DNA from: Stenotrophomonas sp. UBA2124
GTDB lineage: Bacteria; Pseudomonadota; Gammaproteobacteria; Xanthomonadales; Xanthomonadaceae
Assembly (NCBI GenBank): GCA_002329155.1
Contig: DCXY01000015.1
Coordinates: 1-64,000 of the forward strand
Direction of reading: 5' to 3'
Length of the DNA: 64,000 nucleotides
Both the position numbers and the translations under genes were made by a program. The notes beneath the pieces were generated by a model that saw nothing but the letters and a program-made list of their open reading frames with translations, searched no databases and was not told the DNA's origin. Within the stretch, counting starts at the first letter, position 1; the number at the start of each line of letters is the position of its first letter. This document shows, one piece after another, positions 42,931 through 51,624 of the stretch.

Positions 42931-43884
42931 GTGAGTGCTTCACCCCCACATGAGGCAGCCAAGGTCGCCTCCTCGCTGCCCACCAGTTCGCGTCGTCTGC
43001 TGCTCAATGGGCTGCTGCTGGCCGGTATCGGTGCGATCGCAGCCTCGGGCAAGGCGGTGCTGGTCAAGCTGGCCTACCGGCACGGTGCCGATGCCACCGG
43101 GCTGCTCGCGCTGCGCATGCTGATCGCCTTTCCCTTCTTCATCGCAATGGGTATGTGGGCGGCACGTCGCGCGCAACCACTTTCGCGCGCAGACAAATGG
43201 GGCGTGCTGCTGTTGGGCTTCAGCGGCTACTACCTGTCCAGCTATCTGGATTTCCTGGGCCTGCAGTACATCAGCGCCACGCTTGAGCGCCTGATCCTCT
43301 ATCTCAGCCCGACACTGGTGGTGCTGATCGCCTTGGTAGTGCTGAAACAGAAGCCCACGCGCATGCAGGTGGCGGCGCTGCTGGTGAGTTATCTGGGCGT
43401 GCTGCTGGCCTTCGGCCACGATATCCAGCTCGATGGCCAGCGCACGGTGATAGGTTCGGCGCTGGTGTTCGGTGGCGCGTTGAGCTACGCGGTCTATCTG
43501 TTCGGCAGTGGCCAGGCGGTGCTGCGCATCGGCGCGGTGCGGCTCACCGCCTACGCCAGCATGGTGGCCTGCGTGCTGTGCATTGGCCAGTACCTGCTGT
43601 TGCAGCCGGTCTCCGCGCTGTGGAGCTACGCGCCACCGGTGTACTGGCTGTCGCTGGTCAACGGCACGCTGTGCACGGTGTTGCCGGTGCTGGCGATCAT
43701 GGTGGGGGTCAAGCGCATCGGCTCGTCGCTGGCGGCGCAGGTGAGTATGCTGGGGCCGGTCTCCACTATCGTGCTCAGCGTATGGCTGCTCGACGAACCC
43801 ATGGGCCTGTGGCAGGGCATCGGAACGGTGCTGGTGCTGGCAGGCGTGCTGCTGGTCGGCAGCGGTCTGGCGAAGAAGCACTGA
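42931..43884 (+). CDS. EamA/DMT-family transporter
   Basis: A 317-residue inner-membrane protein with ten predicted helices arranged as two EamA repeats. The first is about residues 24-150 (GIGAIAASGKAVLVKLAYRHG, LERLILYLSPTLVVLIALVVLKQKP) and the second about 170-315 (SALVFGGALSYAVYLFGSG, SLAAQVSMLGPVSTIVLSVWLLDEPM). Such carriers export or import metabolites or amino acids; the substrate is unknown. The start is GTG 42931, the first start after the repeat array. It overlaps the next gene at the stop codon. Confidence 0.88.
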   Translation: MSASPPHEAAKVASSLPTSSRRLLLNGLLLAGIGAIAASGKAVLVKLAYRHGADATGLLALRMLIAFPFFIAMGMWAARRAQPLSRADKWGVLLLGFSGYYLSSYLDFLGLQYISATLERLILYLSPTLVVLIALVVLKQKPTRMQVAALLVSYLGVLLAFGHDIQLDGQRTVIGSALVFGGALSYAVYLFGSGQAVLRIGAVRLTAYASMVACVLCIGQYLLLQPVSALWSYAPPVYWLSLVNGTLCTVLPVLAIMVGVKRIGSSLAAQVSMLGPVSTIVLSVWLLDEPMGLWQGIGTVLVLAGVLLVGSGLAKKH

Positions 43885-44225
43885 GCCAGACGCCCGCCAC
43901 CGGGGCAGGGCACGCCCGCATTCTCGAAGTGATCCGCGCCATTCCGCGTGGACAGGTGATGGGCTATGGCGAAGTGGCTGCCAAAGCAGGCCTGCCCGGG
44001 CGCGCGCGCCTGGTGGCCCGCCTGCTGGGCAGCAACGACGACCCGGAGCTGCCCTGGCACCGGGTGCTGCGCTCGGATGGGAGCATCGCCATGCCGGAGG
44101 GCTCCAGCGGCTGGCGCGAGCAGAGCCAGCGGCTTCGGGCCGAGGGTGTGGCGGTGGAGAACGGGCGGGTGAAGCGCAGCAAACCGCCACGTACGATGGA
44201 CGAGGCCATCTGGGGGCCGGGCTGA
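43881..44225 (+). CDS. Alkyltransferase-like DNA repair protein (ATL)
   Basis: A 114-residue protein related to O6-methylguanine-DNA methyltransferase. The DNA-binding segment ILEVIRAIPRGQVMGYGEVAAKAGLPGRARLVARLL is intact. The active-site motif PCHR reads PWHR (ELPWHRVLRSDG), so the acceptor Cys is replaced by Trp. That marks the alkyltransferase-like proteins, which bind O6-alkylguanine, flip it and hand it to nucleotide excision repair rather than remove the alkyl group. No ATG or GTG start fits the N-terminus. A CTG at 43881 overlapping the preceding stop is the best guess, and a GTG inside the first helix is less likely. Confidence 0.82.
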   Translation: MSQTPATGAGHARILEVIRAIPRGQVMGYGEVAAKAGLPGRARLVARLLGSNDDPELPWHRVLRSDGSIAMPEGSSGWREQSQRLRAEGVAVENGRVKRSKPPRTMDEAIWGPG

Positions 44226-44267
44226 GCGCTGCGGCTATCATGGGCGGCAGTTCCCCCGGATGCCACC

Positions 44268-44915
44268 ATGTTTTCTCGTCTGCCAAAAATCACCAAGACG
44301 CTGCTGATCGCAAACGTTGCCCTGTTCCTGTTGCAGCAACTGCCGCAGACCGCAGGCGTGTTCACCCAGCTGATGCTGTGGCCGCTGGGCTCGCAGGATG
44401 TGTTCATGGATTCGCCGGGGTTCGCGCCGTGGCAGCTGCTGAGCTACAGCTTCCTGCATGGCAGCTTTGGCCATCTGTTCTTCAACATGCTGGCGCTCTT
44501 CATGTTTGGTGGGCCGCTGGAGATGACCTGGGGCGAGAAGCGCTTCCTGACCTATTACCTGGTCTGTGTGGTCGGTGCCGGCCTGTGCCAGCTGCTGGTC
44601 GCGGCGCTGGCAGGTGAATTCAATCCGGTGCTGGGTGCTTCGGGTGGCGTGTTCGGCCTGCTGCTGGCCTTCGGCATGCTGTTTCCGAACCAGCGCGTGA
44701 TGCTGCTGTTTCCGCCGATTCCAATGAAGGCGCGCACCTTCGTCATCGTGTTCGGCGCGATTGAATTGCTGCTGGGCTTCACCGGTTGGCAGCCGGGTGT
44801 GGCGCACTTCGCGCACCTTGGCGGCATGTTGTTCGGTTGGCTGCTGATCCGCTACTGGCGCGGGCAGCCGCCGTTCAACAAGCGCGGCCCGAACCATCTG
44901 CGGCGGGTGAAGTAG
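44268..44915 (+). CDS. Rhomboid-family intramembrane serine protease
   Basis: A 215-residue six-helix membrane protease. The catalytic serine is Ser125 in LGASGGVFGLL, the catalytic histidine is His183 in AHFAHLGGMLFGW, and the oxyanion region SFLHGSFGHLFFNM carries the family His69-xxx-Asn73. Rhomboids cleave single-pass membrane proteins near the lipid surface; the substrate is unknown here. The start ATG 44268 gives a short cytoplasmic N-terminus (MFSRLPKITKT). It is followed by a paired REP element and a terminator. Confidence 0.92.
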   Translation: MFSRLPKITKTLLIANVALFLLQQLPQTAGVFTQLMLWPLGSQDVFMDSPGFAPWQLLSYSFLHGSFGHLFFNMLALFMFGGPLEMTWGEKRFLTYYLVCVVGAGLCQLLVAALAGEFNPVLGASGGVFGLLLAFGMLFPNQRVMLLFPPIPMKARTFVIVFGAIELLLGFTGWQPGVAHFAHLGGMLFGWLLIRYWRGQPPFNKRGPNHLRRVK

Positions 44916-44935
44916 GCCACGGCGGATTCGCATCT

Positions 44936-44964
44936 GTAGCCCGGGTAAGCGCAGCGCACCCGGG
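44936..44964 (+). repeat. GTAG-headed REP element, copy 3
   Basis: GTAGCCCGGGTAAGCGC then AGCGCACCCGGG. It forms an inverted pair with the copy at 44982-45010. Confidence 0.85.
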
Positions 44965-44981
44965 AGTTTTTCGCGAAAGAC

Positions 44982-45010
44982 CCCGGGTGCGCTGCGCTTA
45001 CCCGGGCTAC
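44982..45010 (-). repeat. GTAG-headed REP element, copy 4 (inverted)
   Basis: Exact inverted counterpart of copy 3 over nearly its whole length, 17 bases away. Confidence 0.85.
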
Positions 45011-45018
45011 GGGTAAAG

Positions 45019-45043
45019 AAAAAGGCGCCTTTCGGCGCCTTTT
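45019..45043. terminator. Bidirectional terminator between rhomboid and M13 genes
   Basis: AAAAAGGCGCC-TTTC-GGCGCCTTTT with T tracts on both strands. It serves the plus-strand rhomboid gene and the minus-strand peptidase gene. Confidence 0.88.
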
Positions 45044-45064
45044 CCGTGTTTCATCGAGCCGGCA

Positions 45065-47077
45065 TCAACGCCAGATCTTGATCTGCTCGGCTTCGGTGCG
45101 CTGCATCGGCTGGCCCGGCTTGCAGCTGTAGGCTTCGCCGAAGGCCGGCAGATTGGCCAACGGGGCGTTGGTGCGCCAGCGGCCCGGTGCGCGGACATCG
45201 GCGGCCAGGCGCTGTACCGCTTCGTTCGGCGACAGCTGCTGCGGCCACAGGCCGGCCCAGCCCTTGAAGAAGGCCTGCTTGTCGGCCGGGGTGGCATTGG
45301 CCTGGTTGGTGTTGAAGGCCTCCCACGCGATTTCCACGGCGGAGATGTCGGCCATGTTTTCGTCGCGGGTGAGCTGGCCGTTGACCTTGGCATCCTTCAC
45401 GCCCGGGAAGGCGTAGCCGGCGTACTGGCTGGCGACGCGATCGCCGAGCAGGGTCCACGCGCTCTTGTCGGCTGGCGACCACCAGCTGCGCAGTTCACCC
45501 TTGGCGTCGATCATCGCGCCCTTGATGTCGATGGCACGGCTCACTTCATGCGCGACCAGACCACCGAAGGCACCGAACTTTTCGGCGTTGCTGGCAGTGG
45601 AGGCAAAAATCGGCCCCTGCAGCGCGGCGGCGGTGACGATAAGGCGGTTCTGCGCGATGTCGTAGCTGATGGCCGGCTGCTGCGGCAGCACGTCCCAGCG
45701 GCGGTCGGCATTGCCCTTGCCGATGCGCTTCATTTCCTGGGTATGGCGCCAGGTGGAGGCGATGAGCATGTTGCCGCCAAAGCTGCCACGGCCCATCGGT
45801 TGCACGGTGTAGTCCAGATCGCGCAGCGGGGTGCCGATTTCGATCTTCATCGCACCCAGCTTTTCCTCGGCTTCGGTCTTGGCCTCCGGGCTCAGCCAGG
45901 TGCTGCGCTTGACTGCGGCAATCTGCGTTTCACGCACCTGGTCCACCATCACCGCCGCCTGGCGGCGCACGTCGCGGCTCAGGTAGGTGTTGGCGTATTC
46001 GTGGCCGAGCATCGGACCGGCGGCGACGTTGATGGCATCCAGCACCGCATCGGCGCGGGTGGGGGCCATCACCTGGCCACGCAGCAGGCGGCCACGGAAC
46101 TCGAATTCGGCATCGCGGTAGGCCTTGGACAGATACGGCGCCATGGAATCACCCACGCGCCAGCGCAGGTAGGCCTTCCACTGGTTGGCCGGCAAGCGGC
46201 CGACCATGGCGTTGATCTGCTGGAACAGCGCCGGATCGGCCAGCGAGACCAGATCGTCCTTCACGCCCTGCGCCTTCAGGAAGGCATCCAGTTGCAGGTT
46301 GCGGTAACGGCTGTTGAGGTCCTTGGTGGCGACCGGCGCGTAGTTGTTGAACGGGTTGTTGATGTTGGCCACCGACTGCGCACTGCGCGCCAGTTCGGTT
46401 TCCAGCTGGATGACCAGCGCCGACTCTGCATCCAGCTGGGCAGCCGGGGTGCCGGTGAGGGCCAGAATCTGCTTCACATAGGCGCGGTAGCGGCCCATCA
46501 GCGCGACAGTGTCGGCGTCGGTACGGGTGTAGAAGGCCGGATCGGGCAGGCCGGTGCCGCCCTGCATGAAGTAGCCGATGTGGCGGTCCAGCGCCTTCAG
46601 GTCCACGTCCGGGGCGAAGTTGAAGGCCACCGGGATGCCCACCTGGTGCAGGGCGGCGATCGAGGCCGGGATGTCCTTGGCCTTCTTGATCGCGTTGATG
46701 CGGGTGAGCAGCGGGGCGATCGGCTTGGAACCATCGGCTTCCACGGCCGCTTCATCCAGACCACTGGCCCAGAAGTCGCCCAGCAGCTTCTGCACGTTGC
46801 CCTGCGGGCTGTTCATGGCGCGGTCCAGCAGCTGGCGCTGCTGGTTGCGGGTGTTGTCGGCCAGCTGGCCCAGCGCGGTGGTGGCGCCGGTCTGCGGCAC
46901 CGGGTTGGCCTTGAGCCAGTCGGCGTTGCTGAGCTCGTAGAAATCGGTACATGCGGCGCTTACTGCCGGTGCCCGCGCCGGCGCCTTCTTCTTGCGGGCG
47001 GCATCAGCATCCGTGGAGGACAGGACGGCAACCAGGCTCAGAGCCAGGGCGAGGGTAAGCGGGCGAACGGTTGGCAT
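45065..47077 (-). CDS. M13-family metallopeptidase with a degenerate zinc site
   Basis: A 670-residue exported protein of the neprilysin (PepO, M13) family with a signal peptide (PLTLALALSLVAVLSSTDADA). The N-terminal M13 domain follows (CTDFYELSNADWLKANPVPQTG). The canonical HExxH is replaced by HEVSR (GGLVAHEVSRAIDIKG, codons at 45536-45550), so the second His zinc ligand is an Arg; a single base change CAT to CGT would do this. The downstream ENMAD motif keeps the third ligand. It probably has little or no activity unless Arg is tolerated. Start ATG 47077. It is a paralogue of the intact enzyme at 47367-49475. Confidence 0.88.
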   Translation of the reverse strand: MPTVRPLTLALALSLVAVLSSTDADAARKKKAPARAPAVSAACTDFYELSNADWLKANPVPQTGATTALGQLADNTRNQQRQLLDRAMNSPQGNVQKLLGDFWASGLDEAAVEADGSKPIAPLLTRINAIKKAKDIPASIAALHQVGIPVAFNFAPDVDLKALDRHIGYFMQGGTGLPDPAFYTRTDADTVALMGRYRAYVKQILALTGTPAAQLDAESALVIQLETELARSAQSVANINNPFNNYAPVATKDLNSRYRNLQLDAFLKAQGVKDDLVSLADPALFQQINAMVGRLPANQWKAYLRWRVGDSMAPYLSKAYRDAEFEFRGRLLRGQVMAPTRADAVLDAINVAAGPMLGHEYANTYLSRDVRRQAAVMVDQVRETQIAAVKRSTWLSPEAKTEAEEKLGAMKIEIGTPLRDLDYTVQPMGRGSFGGNMLIASTWRHTQEMKRIGKGNADRRWDVLPQQPAISYDIAQNRLIVTAAALQGPIFASTASNAEKFGAFGGLVAHEVSRAIDIKGAMIDAKGELRSWWSPADKSAWTLLGDRVASQYAGYAFPGVKDAKVNGQLTRDENMADISAVEIAWEAFNTNQANATPADKQAFFKGWAGLWPQQLSPNEAVQRLAADVRAPGRWRTNAPLANLPAFGEAYSCKPGQPMQRTEAEQIKIWR

Positions 47078-47257
47078 GTAGGTGCGTATCCACGAAAGGA
47101 CAAAGTGCGCGGAGTTTAGCAAGCCAGCCCGGTGGAGTGCGTCGAAAGTGCCTGGATGTGAAGGCGGGTGTGAAAGACGGCGCGATTCCGTGGTTGGCGT
47201 AGGCGCACGCGTAGGGAAATGGGGTGTGCAAGACTTTCAATTGATCACGCCGACAGC

Positions 47258-47286
47258 CCCGGGTGCGCTTCGCTTACCCGGGCTAC
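47258..47286 (-). repeat. GTAG-headed REP element, copy 5 (single)
   Basis: CCCGGGTGCGC then GCTTACCCGGGCTAC. It is unpaired, in the gap between the two M13 genes. Confidence 0.8.
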
Positions 47287-47315
47287 ACGGCAGCTGCGCC
47301 GGAGGCCGGAAACAC

Positions 47316-47340
47316 GAAGGCCCGGCAGTGCCGGGCCTTC
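47316..47340 (-). terminator. Hairpin after the intact M13 peptidase gene
   Basis: 11-bp perfect stem GAAGGCCCGGC / GCCGGGCCTTC with an AGT loop, 27 bases beyond the stop; a short GTTT follows on the minus strand. Confidence 0.6.
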
Positions 47341-47366
47341 GCAGGTAGCCACCTTTCAGCCGGTGA

Positions 47367-49475
47367 TTACCAGATCACCACCTTCTTGTTGTCGGCGCGG
47401 ACCATCGGCGAGCCGGCCTTGCACTGGAACGCAGCGGCGAAGGTCGGCAGGTTCGACGGCGCACCGATGGCACGGAACTGCGCCGGGGCGTGCGGGTCGG
47501 TGGCCAGGCGGACCTTGGCGTTCTCCGGGGTGTACTTGGTGCGCCACACGGTGGCCCAGTTGAAGAAGAAGCGCTGGTCGCGGTTGAAGCCGTCGATCTT
47601 CGGGTCTTCGGTGCCGGCGGTGGCCTTCTGCATGGCGTCGTAGGCGGTGGCCAGGCCACCCAGGTCGGCGATGTTCTCGCCCAGGGTCAGCGAGCCGTTG
47701 ACCTTCTGGTCGCCCACCTTGTACTCGTCGAACTGGTTGACCAGCTTGCCGGTCAGCGCCGAGAAGCCCTTGGCGTCAGCCGGGGTCCACCAGTTCTCGA
47801 AGTTGCCGGTTGGCCCGAAGCGGCTGCCCTGGTCGTCGTAGCCGTGGGTCATCTCGTGGCCGATCACGGCACCGATGCCGCCGTAGTTCAGCGCGTCGTC
47901 GGCGTTCGGGTCGAAGAACGGAGGCTGCAGGATGGCGGCCGGGAACACGATCTCGTTCTGCAGCGGGTTGTAGTAAGCGTTGACCATCTGCGGGGTCATG
48001 CCCCACTCGGTCTTGTCCACGGGCTGGCCGATCTTGCCCAGCGCCCACTTGTAGTTGAACGCATTGGCGGCGCGCACGTTGCCCAGGTAGTCGTCGTGGG
48101 TGGTGTTCAGGCCGCTCCAGTCACGCCACTTGTCCGGGTAACCGATCTTCGGGGTGAAGGTTTCCCACTTGGCGACGGCCTTGGCCTTGGTTTCCTCGCT
48201 CATCCAGGTCAGGCCCTGGATACGCTCCTTCAGTGCAGCAGCCAGGTTCTTCACCAGCTGCTCCATCTTGGCCTTGGCCTCCGGCGAGAACGCAACCTTG
48301 ACGTACATCTGGCCGAAGGCATCGCCCGCGTTGTTCTCGACGGTGCCCAGCACCTGCTTCCAGCGCGGCTTGATTTCCTTCTGGCCATTGAGCTCCTTGC
48401 CGTAGAACGCGTAGTTCTCCTGCACGAAGTCATTGCTCAGGTACGGCGACGCGCCGTCCACGGTGTGGAAGCGCAGGTAGGCGCGCCAGATGGCCGGGTC
48501 GGTGTCGCCCAGCATCTTGCTCACTTCCTCGTGGAAGGAGGGCATGGCCAGCGAGAACTTCTCCGGCGAGGCCACGCCCTGCGACTTGAAGAACTCGCTC
48601 CAGCTGAAGTTCGGGGTCAGCTTGTCGGCATCGGCCACGCTCACCGGGTTGTAGTACAGCGACACGTCGCGCGACAGCTCGACGCTGGACTTGGAGGCCT
48701 TGGCCAGGCGGGTCTCGAACTTCACCACGTCCTCGGCCTGCTTGGCGGCGTCGGCAGCGGCCACGCCGCTCAGCTCCAGCACCTTGGCCACGTGGGCCTT
48801 GTAGGCGTTGAGCTTGTCGGCCTTGCTCGCGTCGGTGTAGTAGGTGGTGTCCGGCAGGCCCAGGCCGCCCTGGCTGGCATAGGCCATGTTCATCGACGAA
48901 TTCTTGAAATCCGCCTCCGGGCCGAAACCGAACAGGAAGTTCTCGCCCTTGGCGGCGGTGGTGCGCAGGTAGTCGGCGATGGCCGCCGTGTCCTGCAGCC
49001 CGTCGATGGCGGCCAGGTCGCCCTTCAGCGGGGTGATACCCAGCGAGTTGATCTTGGCCTCATCCATGCCCGAGGCCCAGATGTCGCCGACGATCTTCTC
49101 CACGCCGGTGGCGTTCTTCATGGCAGCGGCCTGCTCGGCCAGCTGGTGCTGCACGGCGACCGAGCGTTCGTCCAGGATGGTGAAGGCGCCCCAGCTGGTG
49201 CGGTCGGCCGGAATTTCATTGGCATTGAGCCACTTGTCATTCACATAGCCGCCGAAATCGGTGCAGGCGTCCTTGTTGGTGTCCAGGTCGGCCGCGGTGA
49301 AGGCGTTGTAGGCCGGCAGCTTGGATTCGTCCAGCTTCAGCTCGTTGGCGGGCGCGGCGGCAGCCTGTGCCTGGGCATCTGCCTGCGCGGCCGGGGTCTC
49401 GTCTTTCTTGCAGCCGACCAGCGCGGCCGAGACGGCCAGGGTCAGCAGGAGAATCTGGGGTTTGCGAACGATCAC
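47367..49475 (-). CDS. M13-family metallopeptidase, lipoprotein, intact active site
   Basis: A 702-residue exported zinc endopeptidase of the neprilysin/PepO family. The N-terminus is a lipoprotein signal (LLLTLAVSAALVGCKKDE, lipid-modified Cys at about residue 22). The N-terminal M13 domain starts CTDFGGYVNDKWLNANEIP, and the catalytic domain has HEMTH (VIGHEMTHGYDDQGSRFG) and GENIADLGG with the Glu ligand. It probably degrades short peptides in the periplasm, tethered to the membrane. The start is GTG 49475; no better codon is nearby. It is a paralogue of the gene at 45065. Confidence 0.93.
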   Translation of the reverse strand: MIVRKPQILLLTLAVSAALVGCKKDETPAAQADAQAQAAAAPANELKLDESKLPAYNAFTAADLDTNKDACTDFGGYVNDKWLNANEIPADRTSWGAFTILDERSVAVQHQLAEQAAAMKNATGVEKIVGDIWASGMDEAKINSLGITPLKGDLAAIDGLQDTAAIADYLRTTAAKGENFLFGFGPEADFKNSSMNMAYASQGGLGLPDTTYYTDASKADKLNAYKAHVAKVLELSGVAAADAAKQAEDVVKFETRLAKASKSSVELSRDVSLYYNPVSVADADKLTPNFSWSEFFKSQGVASPEKFSLAMPSFHEEVSKMLGDTDPAIWRAYLRFHTVDGASPYLSNDFVQENYAFYGKELNGQKEIKPRWKQVLGTVENNAGDAFGQMYVKVAFSPEAKAKMEQLVKNLAAALKERIQGLTWMSEETKAKAVAKWETFTPKIGYPDKWRDWSGLNTTHDDYLGNVRAANAFNYKWALGKIGQPVDKTEWGMTPQMVNAYYNPLQNEIVFPAAILQPPFFDPNADDALNYGGIGAVIGHEMTHGYDDQGSRFGPTGNFENWWTPADAKGFSALTGKLVNQFDEYKVGDQKVNGSLTLGENIADLGGLATAYDAMQKATAGTEDPKIDGFNRDQRFFFNWATVWRTKYTPENAKVRLATDPHAPAQFRAIGAPSNLPTFAAAFQCKAGSPMVRADNKKVVIW

Positions 49476-49639
49476 GGGATAGGCCTCCAGGCCGAATCAG
49501 AGCATGTTGTTGGCCCCGGGAACCAGAGCCGATCGCAGAAGATACGCCTGAAACTGACAGGGAAAGGGTGTCGAAGGTAATGCCGCCGCGTGGGCTTGCC
49601 TTACGCTCATCCGGCCAGCGGCGGTGCTATACAGCTGCC

Positions 49640-51259
49640 ATGAGCCAGATATCCAACACACAGTGGGACGCAATACTTGTCGGTGGCGGCCACAACGGCC
49701 TTGTCTGCGCAAGCTATCTGGCCAAGGCCGGCAAACGGGTGCTGGTGCTGGAGCGGCGGCCGGTGGTGGGCGGGGCGGCGGTGACCGAGGAGTTCCATCC
49801 CGGCTTCCGCAACTCGGTGGCTTCTTATACGGTGTCGCTGCTGCAGCCCAAGGTCATCGCCGACCTGGAACTGGAGCGGCATGGACTGAAGGTTGTGCCG
49901 CGCCGCATCAACAATTTCCTGCCCCTGCCCGGTGGCCAATACCTGCTGGCGGGCGCGGGCCGCACCCAGGCCGAGGTGGCCAGGTTCTCCGCGCGTGACG
50001 CCGAGCGCCTGCCCGAGTACGAGCGGCGCTTGGAACTGTTTGCCGACGTGCTGCGCGCGCAGGCGCTGCAGGCACCGCCCAACGTACAGGCCGGCAACTG
50101 GCTGCAGGCGCTGCCCGAGCTGTGGAAGCTGGGCAAGCTGGGCCGCAGCATGCAGCGGCTGGACGCTGGGCTGCAGCAGGAGCTGCTGGACCTGTTCTCC
50201 TTGTCCGCCGCCGAGTATCTGGAACGCTGGTTCGAGAGCGCCCCCATCAAGGCGTTGTTCGGGTTCGACGGCATTGTCGGCAACTACGCCAGCCCCTACA
50301 CACCCGGCTCGGCCTATGTGCTACTGCATCATGTCTTTGGCGAGAGCAATGGCGTGAAGGGGGCCTGGGGCCATGCCATCGGCGGCATGGGCGCCATCAC
50401 CCAGGCCATGGCGCGCGCGGCGACGGAAGCCGGTGCCGAGATCCGCGTGGGCGCAGGCGTGAGCAAAGTGCTGGTGGAACAGGGCCGGGCATGCGGCGTG
50501 GTGATGGCCGATGGTGAGGTGCTGCGTGGGCGTGCCATCGTCGCCAACGTCAACCCGAAGCTGCTGTACGAGCAGTTGCTGGAACCTGCGCAGGTGCCGG
50601 CAGCCACCCGCGAGCGCATGGCCAACTGGCGTTGTGGTTCGGGTACCTTCCGAATGAACGTGGCGCTGTCACGGCTGCCGGATTTCAGCGTGCTGCCGGG
50701 GCAGGGCGACCACCTCACCGCAGGCATCATCATCGCGCCCAGCCTTGAGTACATGGACCGCGCATACACGGATGCACGCAGCCACGGCTGGTCGCGTGAA
50801 CCGGTGGTCGAAATGCTGATACCCAGCACGCTGGACGACACCCTGGCGCCGCCCGGCCAGCATGTGGCCAGCCTGTTCTGTCAGCACGTGGCACCGCAAC
50901 TGCCGGATGGCCGCAGCTGGGACGATCACCGCGAGGAAGTGGCCGACCTGATGATCGCCACCGTGGACCAGCACGCGCCGGGTTTTGCCGCGTCAGTACT
51001 GGGCAGGCAGATCATGAGCCCGCTGGATCTGGAGCGCACCTTCGGCCTGATTGGCGGCGACATCTTCCATGGCGCGCTGAGCCTCAACCAGTTGTTCAGT
51101 GCCCGGCCCATACTGGGCCAAGCCAACTACCGCGGCGCGATACCGGGCCTGTACCTGTGTGGCTCAGGGACGCACCCCGGTGGCGGAGTGACCGGGGCGC
51201 CAGGGCATAACGCGGCGGTGGAGATACTGCGCGCGGTTTGGTCGGCCGGGAACGGGTGA
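49640..51259 (+). CDS. Phytoene-dehydrogenase-like FAD oxidoreductase
   Basis: A 539-residue FAD-dependent oxidoreductase of the CrtI/PYROXD2 type. It starts with a Rossmann fold (DAILVGGGHNGLVCASYLAKAGKRVLVLERR, about residues 10-40). The FAD-binding C-terminus has IPGLYLCGSGTHPGGGVTGAPGHNAA. The substrate is unknown; no carotenoid genes are near, so an aromatic or other hydrophobic compound is more likely. The start ATG 49640 precedes the Rossmann fold closely; a longer open frame upstream overlaps the M13 gene's other strand and is not used. A second copy of its last 195 residues occurs at 55634-56228. Confidence 0.9.
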   Translation: MSQISNTQWDAILVGGGHNGLVCASYLAKAGKRVLVLERRPVVGGAAVTEEFHPGFRNSVASYTVSLLQPKVIADLELERHGLKVVPRRINNFLPLPGGQYLLAGAGRTQAEVARFSARDAERLPEYERRLELFADVLRAQALQAPPNVQAGNWLQALPELWKLGKLGRSMQRLDAGLQQELLDLFSLSAAEYLERWFESAPIKALFGFDGIVGNYASPYTPGSAYVLLHHVFGESNGVKGAWGHAIGGMGAITQAMARAATEAGAEIRVGAGVSKVLVEQGRACGVVMADGEVLRGRAIVANVNPKLLYEQLLEPAQVPAATRERMANWRCGSGTFRMNVALSRLPDFSVLPGQGDHLTAGIIIAPSLEYMDRAYTDARSHGWSREPVVEMLIPSTLDDTLAPPGQHVASLFCQHVAPQLPDGRSWDDHREEVADLMIATVDQHAPGFAASVLGRQIMSPLDLERTFGLIGGDIFHGALSLNQLFSARPILGQANYRGAIPGLYLCGSGTHPGGGVTGAPGHNAAVEILRAVWSAGNG

Positions 51260-51335
51260 ATACGAATGCGATAATCTGCCTCAGCATGCATCCAGGTCAC
51301 GGACACTTACGAGAAAGCCTATCCAGGCTTGGGGA

Positions 51336-51624
51336 GTGTTCATTTCAAAGCGAAGGAAGTTCAGCGCGGAGTTCAAGCGTGGTGCAGTTGAGCAGGCCAG
51401 CCAGCGGGGGTCAGCTGTGCCCAGGGGCACGGGAGCTGGGGATCCGGGATACCCTGCTGACCTACTGGAAACGGGAGGCCCGAACTCAGGGTACGGTCGC
51501 CTTTGGTGATCCCGGGCGCTCGGGGACGAGGAAGTGGCTCGCATCAAGCGCGAATTGGCCAGAGTCAAGAGGGAGCGTTTTTTTGCGAGAAGCGGTGACG
51601 TTCTTTGCCAAGGGATCATCCTGA
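51336..51624 (+). pseudogene. IS3 transposase OrfA, frameshifted
   Basis: Begins GTG 51336 with FISKRRKFSAEFKRGA, a typical IS3 helix-turn-helix start. It shifts frame near 51400 into QLCPGARELGIRDTLLTYWKREA and again near 51590 after the ELARVKRER coiled coil, ending LREAVTFFAKGSS. At least two frameshifts are present. Confidence 0.8.

Noticed and set aside
45548..47119. Plus-strand open frame of about 523 codons
   Set aside because: Antisense shadow of the degenerate M13 peptidase gene, caused by high GC.
47490..49580. Plus-strand open frame of about 696 codons
   Set aside because: Antisense shadow of the intact M13 peptidase gene.
49367..49639. N-terminal extension of the FAD oxidoreductase
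   Set aside because: Pro/Arg-rich sequence on the opposite strand of the M13 gene; the Rossmann fold begins right after ATG 49640.
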